NCBI GenBank assembly: GCA_044464175.1
Contig: JBIQLO010000094.1
Location: forward strand, 1-14,703
Length of the DNA stretch: 14,703 nt
From: JBIQLO01 sp044464175
Lineage (GTDB): Bacteria > Planctomycetota > Phycisphaerae > Tepidisphaerales > Tepidisphaeraceae
Reading direction: 5' to 3'
The position numbers and the translations under genes were made by a program. Positions 1 through 6,494 of the stretch are shown one piece after another (positions within the stretch are counted from its first letter, which is position 1; the number at the start of each line of letters is the position of its first letter). The notes beneath the pieces were generated by a model that was not told the DNA's origin, made no database searches, and saw nothing but the letters and a program-made list of their open reading frames with translations.

Positions 1-80
1 GCGGCGACCCTGGCGGGCGATGCCTCTGAGTAGCGCCGCGATTTCCATTACCGATGGGAAGCAGGAGCGCCGGACCCTGA
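1..80. other. Window edge, no supported gene
   Basis: Two short open fragments reach the left edge and neither can be confirmed. On the plus strand, bases 1-33 read AATLAGDASE and then a TAG stop, which could be the tail of a gene starting outside the window. On the minus strand, an ATG at 46-48 reads MEIAALLRGIARQGRR off the edge, which could be a gene start. Each is too short to judge by codon use or family. The neighbouring RAYT element starts near base 81. Confidence 0.25.
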
Positions 81-102
81 TAAAATAGGGACAGGCAAGG
101 AT

Positions 103-124
103 GGAGTACAGGTTTTCAGCCTGT
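103..124 (+). repeat. REP unit 1 (plus orientation)
   Basis: The order is GGAG, two bases, CAGG, seven bases, CCTG, T. The stem ACAGG/CCTGT (108-112 with 120-124) is perfect. GGAG or GTAG in front of a small hairpin is the known signature of REP sequences recognised by RAYT proteins. It has the same skeleton as the unit at 158-179 but the opposite orientation, so the two together resemble a BIME. Confidence 0.55.
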
Positions 125-155
125 TTCCGTCCGTGGAACCGTCGAGGGTGGAACG

Positions 156-845
156 TTACAGGCCGGAAGCCTGGACTACGGATTTGCGAGGTCGGCCGAC
201 GGGGCGGGCGCGAAGAGGGCGGCCCAGCGTGGTTTCCAGATGGCTGATCCACACCTCGCTTCCCAGCGGGCGCCCGCGGGAGGTGGCGCGGCGGAGGCGC
301 TGGAGCTGGGGTTCATCCAGGGGCTGGCGCAGGAGGTGGTTCCAGTCCAGTTGGGCGGCGGCCTGCCGCCAATAAGCCTGATCCAGGGGCGCATCGCCGG
401 CCGCCTTGCCCCAGCCGCAATGGACGGCGGCGCTGGACCAGGCATATTCCCACGGACGGCGGCAGAGGTCCGCCCGGAGGGGATTTTGCTCGACATAGCG
501 CATGGCCAGGAGCAGGTGGTCGGGATCGAGGGGGGCTGAATCGAAGCGGTTGTGCCAGAGGTGGCCGGCGCGGGCGTGGTGGCGGTTGAGCAACTGGGCG
601 TAACGGTAATGGGCTCGTCCGACGGCCTGCGCCAGGGCCTCGGGGATGCGGGGCAGGGCGATCAGGTGAACGTGGTCGGCCATGAGACAGTAGCCCAGGA
701 GGGTCAGCCCCCAGCGCCGCCCTTCCTCCCCCAGAAGGCGCAGGTAGAGGACGCGGTCTTCGTCAGCGGTGAAGAGGGGCTGATGGGCGCGGTGGAGGAT
801 GTGGTGGGGAAGCTCCGGCAGGACGAGGCGGGCGACTCGCGGCAT
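156..845 (-). CDS. REP-associated tyrosine transposase (RAYT, Y1/HUH family)
   Basis: This 229-residue protein is a single-strand DNA endonuclease/transposase of the IS200-like Y1 superfamily, thought to spread REP sequences. Visible signatures are the N-terminal MPRVARLVLPELPHH, the HUH metal site H58-V-H60 in 'GYCLMADHVHLIALP', and the tyrosine segment RYVEQNPLRADL with catalytic Y117. 'GHLWHNRF' (about 95-101) and a basic tail ending GRPRK are also typical. The length fits RAYT proteins, and no internal stop or frameshift is seen, so it may be active. No Shine-Dalgarno precedes the ATG, but TAACTT lies exactly 6 nt upstream. Its last codons (VVQASGL) are encoded by one of its own REP hairpins. 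Confidence 0.9.
   Translation of the reverse strand: MPRVARLVLPELPHHILHRAHQPLFTADEDRVLYLRLLGEEGRRWGLTLLGYCLMADHVHLIALPRIPEALAQAVGRAHYRYAQLLNRHHARAGHLWHNRFDSAPLDPDHLLLAMRYVEQNPLRADLCRRPWEYAWSSAAVHCGWGKAAGDAPLDQAYWRQAAAQLDWNHLLRQPLDEPQLQRLRRATSRGRPLGSEVWISHLETTLGRPLRARPVGRPRKSVVQASGL
158..179 (-). repeat. REP unit 2 (minus orientation), overlapping the RAYT stop
   Basis: Read on the minus strand, the order is GTAG (176-179), TC, CAGG, seven bases, CCTG, T. The stem CAGGC/GCCTG (159-163 with 169-173) is perfect with a five-base loop. The unit overlaps the last codons of the transposase gene, and its final T is the first base of the TAA stop (156-158). The GTAG tetranucleotide is the classic RAYT recognition feature. 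Confidence 0.6.
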
Positions 846-851
846 GGAGGC

Positions 852-857
852 AAGTTA
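852..857 (-). promoter_or_regulatory. Candidate -10 (TAACTT) for a leaderless RAYT transcript
   Basis: On the minus strand TAACTT is followed by GCCTCC and the RAYT ATG, a 6-nt gap, with no Shine-Dalgarno. This fits the -10/start spacing of leaderless genes, but the hexamer is a weak match to TATAAT and I see no -35. It is one of six similar cases in the window. Confidence 0.3.
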
Positions 858-910
858 GCCGGAGGGCGGGGAGGTGTCAAAAAACGGGTGTCCCCATTTT
901 AGTGCACGCC

Positions 911-940
911 CCCCAAGGTGCGGCGTGCCGCGCCTTGGGG
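911..940. repeat. Strong 30-nt GC hairpin between ferritin-like and RAYT genes
   Basis: CCCCAAGG (911-918) pairs with CCTTGGGG (933-940), and GCGGC (920-924) with GCCGC (927-931). T919 opposes G932, which pairs as U-G in plus-strand RNA but is a C/A mismatch in minus-strand RNA. It lies 3' of the ferritin-like gene, so termination is possible. However, no T-run follows on the minus strand, and both flanking genes are minus strand. A palindromic element linked to the adjacent RAYT end is an alternative. Confidence 0.5.
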
Positions 941-963
941 CATGGGCATGGAACATCGCAGAC

Positions 964-1440
964 TTACGATTTCTTTTCGTATTCCCGGAGGTAGCGCTCG
1001 AATTGGCGCATGTGGCCCTGTTCATCCCGGAGAATGGTGATGACCATGTCGTTGGTGACATAATCGACTTCGTCAGTGGCCTGGATGATTTTGGTGTAAA
1101 AATCGATCGCGCCCTGCTCGGCGGCGATGACGCCCTTGATGACGGCGACGATGTCGATGTCGTCGGCCGGGGGCTGGAGCTGTTTCTGGTCGGGTTTGAA
1201 GGCGAAGCTGCCGGGGACGCGCCCATAAAGCTCCTTGACGCGGTCGGCGAACTGCTGGGCGTGGCCCAGTTCCTCGGTGATGTCGGCCCGGAGGGACTCG
1301 CGCACCTCCTCAGCGCGCACGCCGTCGGGGTTGGTGGAGGCGGCGATGTAGTTCATGACCGTCTCCACCTCCATCCAGTAGGCGCGGGTGAGCAGGTCCA
1401 CGATTTCTTTTCGCTTGGCTTCATCTTTGAAAATGGGCAT
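964..1440 (-). CDS. Ferritin-like diiron protein (bacterioferritin-like)
   Basis: This 158-residue protein is predicted to be a cytoplasmic four-helix bundle with a diiron site, in the ferritin/bacterioferritin/Dps superfamily, so a role in iron storage or peroxide protection is likely. Two EXXH motifs are visible: E57-L-G-H60 in helix 2 and E140-Q-G-H143 in helix 4. Likely partner ligands are E24 or E26 in helix 1 and E108 in 'VIAAEQGAIDFY'. No haem-binding methionine can be assigned with confidence, so the bacterioferritin subtype is uncertain. The start is the ATG at 1438-1440 because AAAGGAG sits 5 nt upstream. An upstream in-frame ATG at 1500 would add 20 unlikely residues. It follows the GH13 gene on the same strand after a gap of about 90 nt. 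Confidence 0.8.
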   Translation of the reverse strand: MPIFKDEAKRKEIVDLLTRAYWMEVETVMNYIAASTNPDGVRAEEVRESLRADITEELGHAQQFADRVKELYGRVPGSFAFKPDQKQLQPPADDIDIVAVIKGVIAAEQGAIDFYTKIIQATDEVDYVTNDMVITILRDEQGHMRQFERYLREYEKKS

Positions 1441-1445
1441 GAGAT

Positions 1446-1452
1446 CTCCTTT
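1446..1452 (-). promoter_or_regulatory. Shine-Dalgarno AAAGGAG fixing the ferritin-like start
   Basis: Minus-strand AAAGGAG is followed by ATCTC and ATG. It is one of the clearest ribosome sites in the window and decides the start at 1440 over the in-frame ATG 60 nt upstream. An AT-rich stretch (TAAAAATAAA) just upstream may hold the -10. Confidence 0.7.
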
Positions 1453-1532
1453 GGTTCTGCCTTTATTTTTAGGGGGAGCGGGCGCGCCATGGAACGGCAA
1501 AAGTTCCGCAGCGGGCGGCCGGGTGGCATGGC

Positions 1533-3287
1533 CTACGTCTTTTTCAAAATGGCCATGGAAAACGGGGCCATCTTCACCTTGACGGCCGCGCCGCCGCCGG
1601 CGTGCTCAACGGCGTGGACCTCATGGGGCGGGCCGCCGTTGAGCAGATCGGTCATTTTGGAGCCGGCGGGGGTGAGGAGGGCATCGGTGAGGATGTGCTG
1701 CTCCACCTCGGCACCGCTCAAGTTGAGGGCCATCAGCACCTCGACGGTGTCGAGCACGCGCGAGAAGGCCAGGATTTCCTTGATTTCCGGGCCCCAGCCG
1801 AAATCCTTGCCGTTGGAGGAGGTTTCGCGGAAATACTGCCGTCCGTAGCGCAGGACCGGCTCCTGGCGGCGCACCGCCGCGACGCCGGCGATGGCCTTGT
1901 AGATGGGGTGGTCGGGGTTGAAGAACTGGACGCCGGTGGTGTCGAAAGCGCCCCACTTGCCGCCGAACATGGTCTCGCGCACGGCGGCGTCGGTGTCGCC
2001 GGCGCTGTCGAACCCCTGTTCGGTGCCGTAGTAGATGCAGGGGATGCCGATGTTGCACAGAAGATAGCCGATCGCCAGCGCGGCCAGCTGGGGATTTTCC
2101 GCCCCTGCCAGAAAGCGTCGCCCCGGACGGTCGGGCTGGTCGTGGTTGTCCACGAAGGTGATGTAGTAGTTGGTGGCCTGGGAGTAATCGCGGAAATAGT
2201 GCTGGAAGCCTTCGTAGCGGGTGCGCAGCTCGATATAGGGCTTTTGTTTTTTGAGCACCTCGTCCAGCACGCGGTAGAGAGGGAAGTCGAGCACGGCGTC
2301 GAAGTTGGGGTATCGTTCGTTTTCCTGCTCCAGCGGCCGGTTGCCGCCGACGTATTTGTGGAGCAGGTCATCCTCGCCGGGGATTTCGCCGAAAATCAGA
2401 AAATTTTTCTTGCCGATGCGGGTGGCGTACTCGTGCATGGCGTTGCAGAAAATCGCCATGGCGGGGGGATCGACGTGCTTGACCGTGTCGATGCGGTAGC
2501 CGTCAATGTTGGTGGCTCCAATCCAGTATTTGTAGATTTTAATCAGCACATCCAGCGTCTTGGGGTTGCTGGTGTTGAGGTCTTTGAGGGAATGGAAATC
2601 CCCCTTGATGCATTCCTCACCGGAGCAACTGGCGATGTCACCGATGGGACCGCGGCGGTTGAAGCAGTCGGGGTCCTGCAGTTCCACCGGCCAGACGGCG
2701 TCGTCGGGACCCAATTCCTTGCCTTTGCTGATTTTGTGCCACTGGCCGAAGGGATGCGGCCCCTCGGGATTGTAGGAGGGGGAGGGGTCGTCGGCGTAAG
2801 TCCAGACGTCGCCGGTGTGGTTGAGGACGATATCGAGGATGACGTACATGCCGCGCTGGTGGGCCTGGCGGACCAGCTCGCGAAAGTCCTCCAGCGTGCC
2901 GAAACGGGGATCGATGGCCAGGAAATCCTGGATGCCGTAGCCGTGGTAGGAGCCGGGGTCGTCCTGGCGCTGTTTGAAGGGGGGGGTGATCCAGATCGCT
3001 GAGCAGCCGAGGTTCTGGATATAGTCCAGCCGGCGCGTGATGCCCTTGATTTTGCCGCCTTGGAAGACCTTCCCCTGCTCGGGATCGCGGCCGCGGGGCG
3101 CCTTTTGGGGGTCGTAGGGGGGAATCCCCTTCTCGTTGTTGTCGAACCGATCGATCAGGAGCTGGTAGAAAACGTGGTCGCGCCAGTCCACAGGAGAGGG
3201 GAAGACCTCTTCGTGGGGCACAAAATCCAATTGCTCAACACTGGTAAGGCGCGTTGAGTTTGAATGGGAGGGGGAGGATTTCGCCAT
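1533..3287 (-). CDS. GH13 alpha-amylase-family glycosidase
   Basis: This 584-residue enzyme of the alpha-amylase clan hydrolyses or transfers alpha-glucosidic bonds by the retaining mechanism. All four GH13 regions are present: region I DIVLNH (152-157), region II GYRIDTVKHV (263-272) with nucleophile D267, region III with general acid E301 in 'FGEIPG', and region IV FVDNHD (378-383) with D383. The N-terminal 'VFYQLLIDRFDNNE' and 'CIYYGTEQGFD' (417-427) are typical. The last 80 or so residues look like the usual C-terminal beta domain. There is no signal peptide, so a cytoplasmic maltodextrin- or glycogen-derived substrate is likely, but substrate cannot be read from sequence. C208, C221 and C226 cluster in the loop before region II. 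No Shine-Dalgarno is seen, but TATAGT lies 8 nt before the ATG. It follows hicB after 81 nt. Confidence 0.88.
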   Translation of the reverse strand: MAKSSPSHSNSTRLTSVEQLDFVPHEEVFPSPVDWRDHVFYQLLIDRFDNNEKGIPPYDPQKAPRGRDPEQGKVFQGGKIKGITRRLDYIQNLGCSAIWITPPFKQRQDDPGSYHGYGIQDFLAIDPRFGTLEDFRELVRQAHQRGMYVILDIVLNHTGDVWTYADDPSPSYNPEGPHPFGQWHKISKGKELGPDDAVWPVELQDPDCFNRRGPIGDIASCSGEECIKGDFHSLKDLNTSNPKTLDVLIKIYKYWIGATNIDGYRIDTVKHVDPPAMAIFCNAMHEYATRIGKKNFLIFGEIPGEDDLLHKYVGGNRPLEQENERYPNFDAVLDFPLYRVLDEVLKKQKPYIELRTRYEGFQHYFRDYSQATNYYITFVDNHDQPDRPGRRFLAGAENPQLAALAIGYLLCNIGIPCIYYGTEQGFDSAGDTDAAVRETMFGGKWGAFDTTGVQFFNPDHPIYKAIAGVAAVRRQEPVLRYGRQYFRETSSNGKDFGWGPEIKEILAFSRVLDTVEVLMALNLSGAEVEQHILTDALLTPAGSKMTDLLNGGPPHEVHAVEHAGGGAAVKVKMAPFSMAILKKT

Positions 3288-3295
3288 ATCCCGGG

Positions 3296-3301
3296 ACTAT
3301 A
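3296..3301 (-). promoter_or_regulatory. Candidate -10 (TATAGT) close to the GH13 start
   Basis: Minus-strand TATAGT (5 of 6 to TATAAT) is followed by eight bases (CCCGGGAT) and the GH13 ATG, with no Shine-Dalgarno between. Transcription would begin at or within one or two bases of the start codon. No convincing -35 is seen 16-18 nt upstream. Confidence 0.42.
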
Positions 3302-3368
3302 AACCGGCGGAGGCCGGTATGGGGATGGGGAAAATGGAGCGGGGAGCCGGCTGCCGGTTGCCGGGCCG

Positions 3369-3794
3369 TCAATCCCGCCATTTTCCGGTCTTGCCCTTGC
3401 GATCGGCAAGGTAGCGCACGGCGGCCTTGGTCAGCAGTCCCGAGCGCGTTTCGGACTCCGCGGCGGCATGCCGATCCACCGCCTCAAGAATCCGCTGGGG
3501 CATGGTGATGTTGATGCGCCTGGCGTGAGGGCGCACATCGGCAGGGTTGATGGAAACGATGGCCCAGGTGCCGCCGCGATACTGGCGCTTCCGTTGATGG
3601 CGTTCGACGCTGGAGGGATCCGGAACGATCTGCCCCTCTTCGATCAGTCCTTCCAGGTGCAACTCGATCGCTTCTTTGGCCATGGCCATTGCCTCATCCA
3701 GCGTTCGCCCGGCGGAGAAGCAGCCCGGCAGATCGGGGACGGTCACGCCATAATCCGAATCCGCATCCTTGTGAATGACGATGGGATAGTTCAT
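3369..3794 (-). CDS. hicB: HicB-family antitoxin
   Basis: This antitoxin neutralises the HicA RNase and probably represses the operon. The 141-residue protein has the N-terminal HicB fold (MNYPIVIHKDADSDYGVTVPDLPGC, written here as the span 1-25; conserved 'DLPGCFSAG' and 'EAIELHLEGL'). Its C-terminal ribbon-helix-helix runs from about 91 to 128 ('INITMPQRILEAVDRHA', then 'RSGLLTKAAVRYL'). The chosen ATG overlaps the hicA stop as ATGA, the usual translational coupling. An ATG nine bases upstream (3803) would add MEA and is possible. The order toxin then antitoxin is standard for hicAB. Confidence 0.85.
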   Translation of the reverse strand: MNYPIVIHKDADSDYGVTVPDLPGCFSAGRTLDEAMAMAKEAIELHLEGLIEEGQIVPDPSSVERHQRKRQYRGGTWAIVSINPADVRPHARRINITMPQRILEAVDRHAAAESETRSGLLTKAAVRYLADRKGKTGKWRD

Positions 3795-3976
3795 CGCTTC
3801 CATCCTGCGTGCTTAAAAATCGCCTTGACGGTGCCGATGGGCAAGTTCCGCTTGGGGTGCGGCACGGTGACAAGCCCGGCGCGGGAGGGGTGCTTAAATT
3901 GCCAGTGGCTGCTCCTGGTACGTGCCAACCGCCAGCCTTCGGCCTCCAGCCGCCTGATGATCTCCCGGCTTCCCAT
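3791..3976 (-). CDS. hicA: HicA-family mRNA interferase toxin
   Basis: This 61-residue protein has a double-stranded-RNA-binding-like fold and cleaves mRNA when HicB is lost. Visible features are GSREIIRRLEAEGW, the catalytic histidine region RSSHWQFKHP (H24), and 'TVPHPKRNLPIGTVKAIFKHAG', all typical of HicA. Upstream in-frame ATGs exist (up to 3994), but the chosen ATG gives the usual family N-terminus. It also has TATGAT ending 7 nt upstream, while no start has a good Shine-Dalgarno. The pair appears intact. Confidence 0.85.
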   Translation of the reverse strand: MGSREIIRRLEAEGWRLARTRSSHWQFKHPSRAGLVTVPHPKRNLPIGTVKAIFKHAGWKR

Positions 3977-3983
3977 TATACGC

Positions 3984-3989
3984 ATCATA
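3984..3989 (-). promoter_or_regulatory. Candidate -10 (TATGAT) for hicAB
   Basis: Minus-strand TATGAT (5 of 6 to TATAAT) is followed by GCGTATA and the hicA ATG at 3974-3976. The 7-nt gap implies a leaderless transcript. It supports the shorter hicA start, because the upstream ATG at 3992-3994 would fall ahead of this promoter. Confidence 0.4.
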
Positions 3990-4066
3990 CACATTCAGGG
4001 TAAAAGCGGAACGATCCTTCCTGTTTTCATGTTTCATGTCTTTGCCCCATCGCCTACGATGTACGC

Positions 4067-4072
4067 AAGGAA
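4067..4072 (+). promoter_or_regulatory. Shine-Dalgarno AAGGAA fixing the YyaL-type start
   Basis: AAGGAA is followed by ACATC and the ATG at 4078. A possible -10, TACGAT, lies at 4055-4060, which would give a short leader holding just this ribosome site. The conserved family N-terminus begins right after this start. Confidence 0.5.
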
Positions 4073-4077
4073 ACATC

Positions 4078-6366
4078 ATGGCCTCCAATCCCAAGCACAC
4101 CAATCGTCTGGCCCGCGAAAGCTCGCCCTATCTCCTGCAGCACCAGCACAATCCGGTGAACTGGTACGCGTGGGGGCCGGAGGCGTTTGAGCGGGCACGG
4201 AAGGAGGACCGCCCGATCTTTCTGTCGGTGGGATACAGCACCTGCTACTGGTGTCATGTGATGGAGCGGGAGAGTTTCGAGAATGAGCAAGTGGCGGGGG
4301 AGATGAATGGGCGGTTCGTCTGCATCAAGGTGGACCGGGAGGAGCGTCCCGATGTGGATCAGTTGTACATGACGGCGGTGCAGGTGCTGACGAGGCATGG
4401 GGGGTGGCCGATGAGCGTCTTTCTGACGCCCGAGCTCAAACCGTTTTTTGGCGGGACCTATTTTCCCCCCTCCGACACGGCCGGGCGGCCGGGGTTTGTG
4501 ACGCTGTTGCACGCGCTGGATGAGGCGTGGCGGCAGCGGCGGGATCAGGTTCAGGGCTCGGCCGAGCAGTTGACGGACATCCTGCGGCAACTGGCCCGCC
4601 CGCCCAGGCCCGAGGGGCCGATGCGGATCGACCGGGCGTTTGTCGAGGATTTGATCGAGCGGTCGGTCAGCGATTTTGATGCGAAAAACGGAGGCTTCGG
4701 ACAGGCTCCCAAGTTTCCCCGGCAAACGCTGCTGGAACTGATGCTGGCATATATCGCGGGGCAGGGGGATTCCCCCCTGAGCGGGAAACTCAAAAGCATG
4801 GTGATTGCTTCGCTGGATGCCATGGCGGAAGGGGGGATTCGGGACCAGTTGGGGGGCGGGTTCCATCGCTATAGCACTGATGCCCGTTGGCTGGTGCCGC
4901 ATTTCGAGATCATGTTGTATGACAATGCGCTGCTGGCGTGGCTCTATGCCGAGGCGCACCGGCAGTTCCGGCTGCCCCGTCACGCGGCCGTGGCGCGGGG
5001 CATTCTCGATTTCCTGCTGCGCGAGATGGCCAGTCCCGAGGGGGCGTTCTATACAGCCTTTGACGCCGAAGTGGAGGGGCGGGAGGGGCAGTCCTATTTG
5101 TGGACGCGACAGGAGGTGGAGCAGCTCCTTGGGGAAGGGTCGGAGCTGTTTCTACACATCTACGGTCTAGATGGTCCGCCGAATTTCGCCGATCCGCATC
5201 ACGGCACCGGCCGGCCGGATCGGTATGTTTTGCATCTGCCGCGTCCATTGTCGGAGGTGGCGGGTGAGCGGGGGGTGTCGGTGGAGCAGTTGGAGCAGCA
5301 ACTGGAGCCGATGCGGCAAAAGCTCCTGGGGGCCCGACGGCAGCGCAAGCAGCCGATGCTGGACACCAAGATTCTGACCAGTTGGAACGCGCTGGCCATT
5401 CGGGCCCTGGCGCACGCCGGGCGGGTGCTGGGGGAGGCGCGCTATATGGAGGCAGCGCAGCGGACCGCGCAATGGCTTCTGGCGCATCACCTTCGGGCGG
5501 ATGGGGCGCTGCTGCATGCCACGCGGCCGGAAAGGCCGGGGCGGGAAGTGGCGGGATTTCTGGATGATTATGCCGCTCTGTTGGTGGGGTTGAAGGAACT
5601 GGAAACGGTTGCGGGTTCGGCGACGCCGCCTACTGGGTTGGAGGCTTCGATTTCCGATCTGGCCGAGCAATTGATGAGCCGTTTTTCCGCGCCGGAGGGG
5701 GGATTTTTCTTTACAGATGCGCAGGCCGATGACCTGATCGTGCGGCAGATGGTCGCCAGCGACTCACCGCTGCCCAGTGGCAACGCGCTGGCGGGATGGG
5801 CGCTGCTGGCATTGGGCCGGCCCGAACCCGTGGGCCGGATGCTGGGGGCCTTCGCCCAGTCGCTGCACCTGCAGGGGGAGGGGATGAGCGCGCTGGTGCA
5901 GACGGCGCTGGCGTGGGTGGAGCGATTCGGGCCGCTGGAAATTGGGGACAGGCAAAAATCAGCCCCGATGGGTGTGTCGGCCCCGGCACTCGACGCCCCG
6001 CCCCTCTCCATGCAGAGCGCCTGGATCACGCCGACGCGGTTGGATGTGTATCTGCGGATCGCCGAGGGATTTCACCTCAACGCCCACGATGCGCCCGAAG
6101 GGCTGATCGGCACCACCCTTTCCATCGCCCCGCCGCACATGGAGCAGGTGCAGGCGGTTGATTATCCGGCCGGTGAGGAACTGTCGGGAGGGTTTCAGGG
6201 GCGGCCGCTACACGTTTACAGCGGGGAGGTCATCCTCAGCATCCATTTCGCCACGCCGCCGCAGCCGGGGAGTGAGCCGATCAAGCTGTTGCTTCACTAT
6301 CAGCCCTGCACCGCCGATGCCTGCCTGGCGCCTGCGACGCAGCGGCTGTCGGTCGCCTGGGCGTGA
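4078..6366 (+). CDS. YyaL/SSP411-type thioredoxin-domain protein with C-terminal DsbD-N-like domain
   Basis: This 762-residue protein belongs to the DUF255 (YyaL/spermatogenesis-associated protein 20) family, whose molecular role is not settled. Residues 1-165 are the thioredoxin-fold domain: 'SSPYLLQHQHNPVNWYAWG', then the CxxC site C56-Y-W-C59, then 'HGGWPMSVFLTPELKPFFGGTYFPP'. About 185-620 is the alpha/alpha barrel typical of the family ('NGGFGQAPKFPR', 'LGGGFHRYSTDARWLVPHFE', 'KILTSWNALAIRAL'). A Pro/Ala linker leads to an extra domain, about 645-762, resembling the DsbD N-terminal domain, with 'YQPCTADACLAP' (C744, C749). There is no signal peptide, which is odd for a DsbD-N domain. AAGGAA 5 nt before the ATG fixes the start; an ATG at 4036 is rejected. 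Confidence 0.87.
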   Translation: MASNPKHTNRLARESSPYLLQHQHNPVNWYAWGPEAFERARKEDRPIFLSVGYSTCYWCHVMERESFENEQVAGEMNGRFVCIKVDREERPDVDQLYMTAVQVLTRHGGWPMSVFLTPELKPFFGGTYFPPSDTAGRPGFVTLLHALDEAWRQRRDQVQGSAEQLTDILRQLARPPRPEGPMRIDRAFVEDLIERSVSDFDAKNGGFGQAPKFPRQTLLELMLAYIAGQGDSPLSGKLKSMVIASLDAMAEGGIRDQLGGGFHRYSTDARWLVPHFEIMLYDNALLAWLYAEAHRQFRLPRHAAVARGILDFLLREMASPEGAFYTAFDAEVEGREGQSYLWTRQEVEQLLGEGSELFLHIYGLDGPPNFADPHHGTGRPDRYVLHLPRPLSEVAGERGVSVEQLEQQLEPMRQKLLGARRQRKQPMLDTKILTSWNALAIRALAHAGRVLGEARYMEAAQRTAQWLLAHHLRADGALLHATRPERPGREVAGFLDDYAALLVGLKELETVAGSATPPTGLEASISDLAEQLMSRFSAPEGGFFFTDAQADDLIVRQMVASDSPLPSGNALAGWALLALGRPEPVGRMLGAFAQSLHLQGEGMSALVQTALAWVERFGPLEIGDRQKSAPMGVSAPALDAPPLSMQSAWITPTRLDVYLRIAEGFHLNAHDAPEGLIGTTLSIAPPHMEQVQAVDYPAGEELSGGFQGRPLHVYSGEVILSIHFATPPQPGSEPIKLLLHYQPCTADACLAPATQRLSVAWA

Positions 6367-6494
6367 GGAGAACGGGCCGCAGAGTGTCGCGTTGAGGCCA
6401 ACCACACGCTTGCGTGCAAAGTTTCTCCCTGCCCGATTGTGCAACGGGGCAAAAAGCATACGATCCGCACCAGTCTATCCGGAGCAAAACGACC

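Larger units (their letters stand above)
81..901 (-). mobile_element. RAYT element with imperfect inverted ends
   Basis: The transposase gene at 156-845 is bracketed by inward-facing copies of one motif. The left copy is TAAAATAGGGACA at 81-93 on the plus strand. The right copy is TAAAATGGGGACA at 889-901 read on the minus strand, matching at 12 of 13 bases. Between the left end and the gene lie two inverted REP hairpins. Similar 'AAATAGGGACA' sequences are, as I recall, common beside this transposase family, but I cannot check that here. No target duplication is seen, and none is expected for the IS200-like HUH group. The exact outer limits are inferred. Confidence 0.5.

Noticed and set aside
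1602..3002. Long plus-strand open frame opposite the GH13 gene
   Set aside because: The antisense frame is biased in Gly, Val and Asp. All GH13 catalytic motifs are on the minus strand.
4036..4077. Earlier ATG for the YyaL-type gene
   Set aside because: It adds 14 residues absent from the family N-terminus, while the ATG at 4078 has a good ribosome site.
3468..4190. Plus-strand frame across hicAB and the YyaL-type start
   Set aside because: It is antisense to two recognisable toxin-antitoxin genes and shows no domain.
6367..6494. Terminator between the YyaL-type and glycosidase genes
   Set aside because: Only a 5-bp CACGC/GCGTG stem with a 2-base loop and no T-run was found. The genes may be co-transcribed or the second may use TACGAT at 6459.
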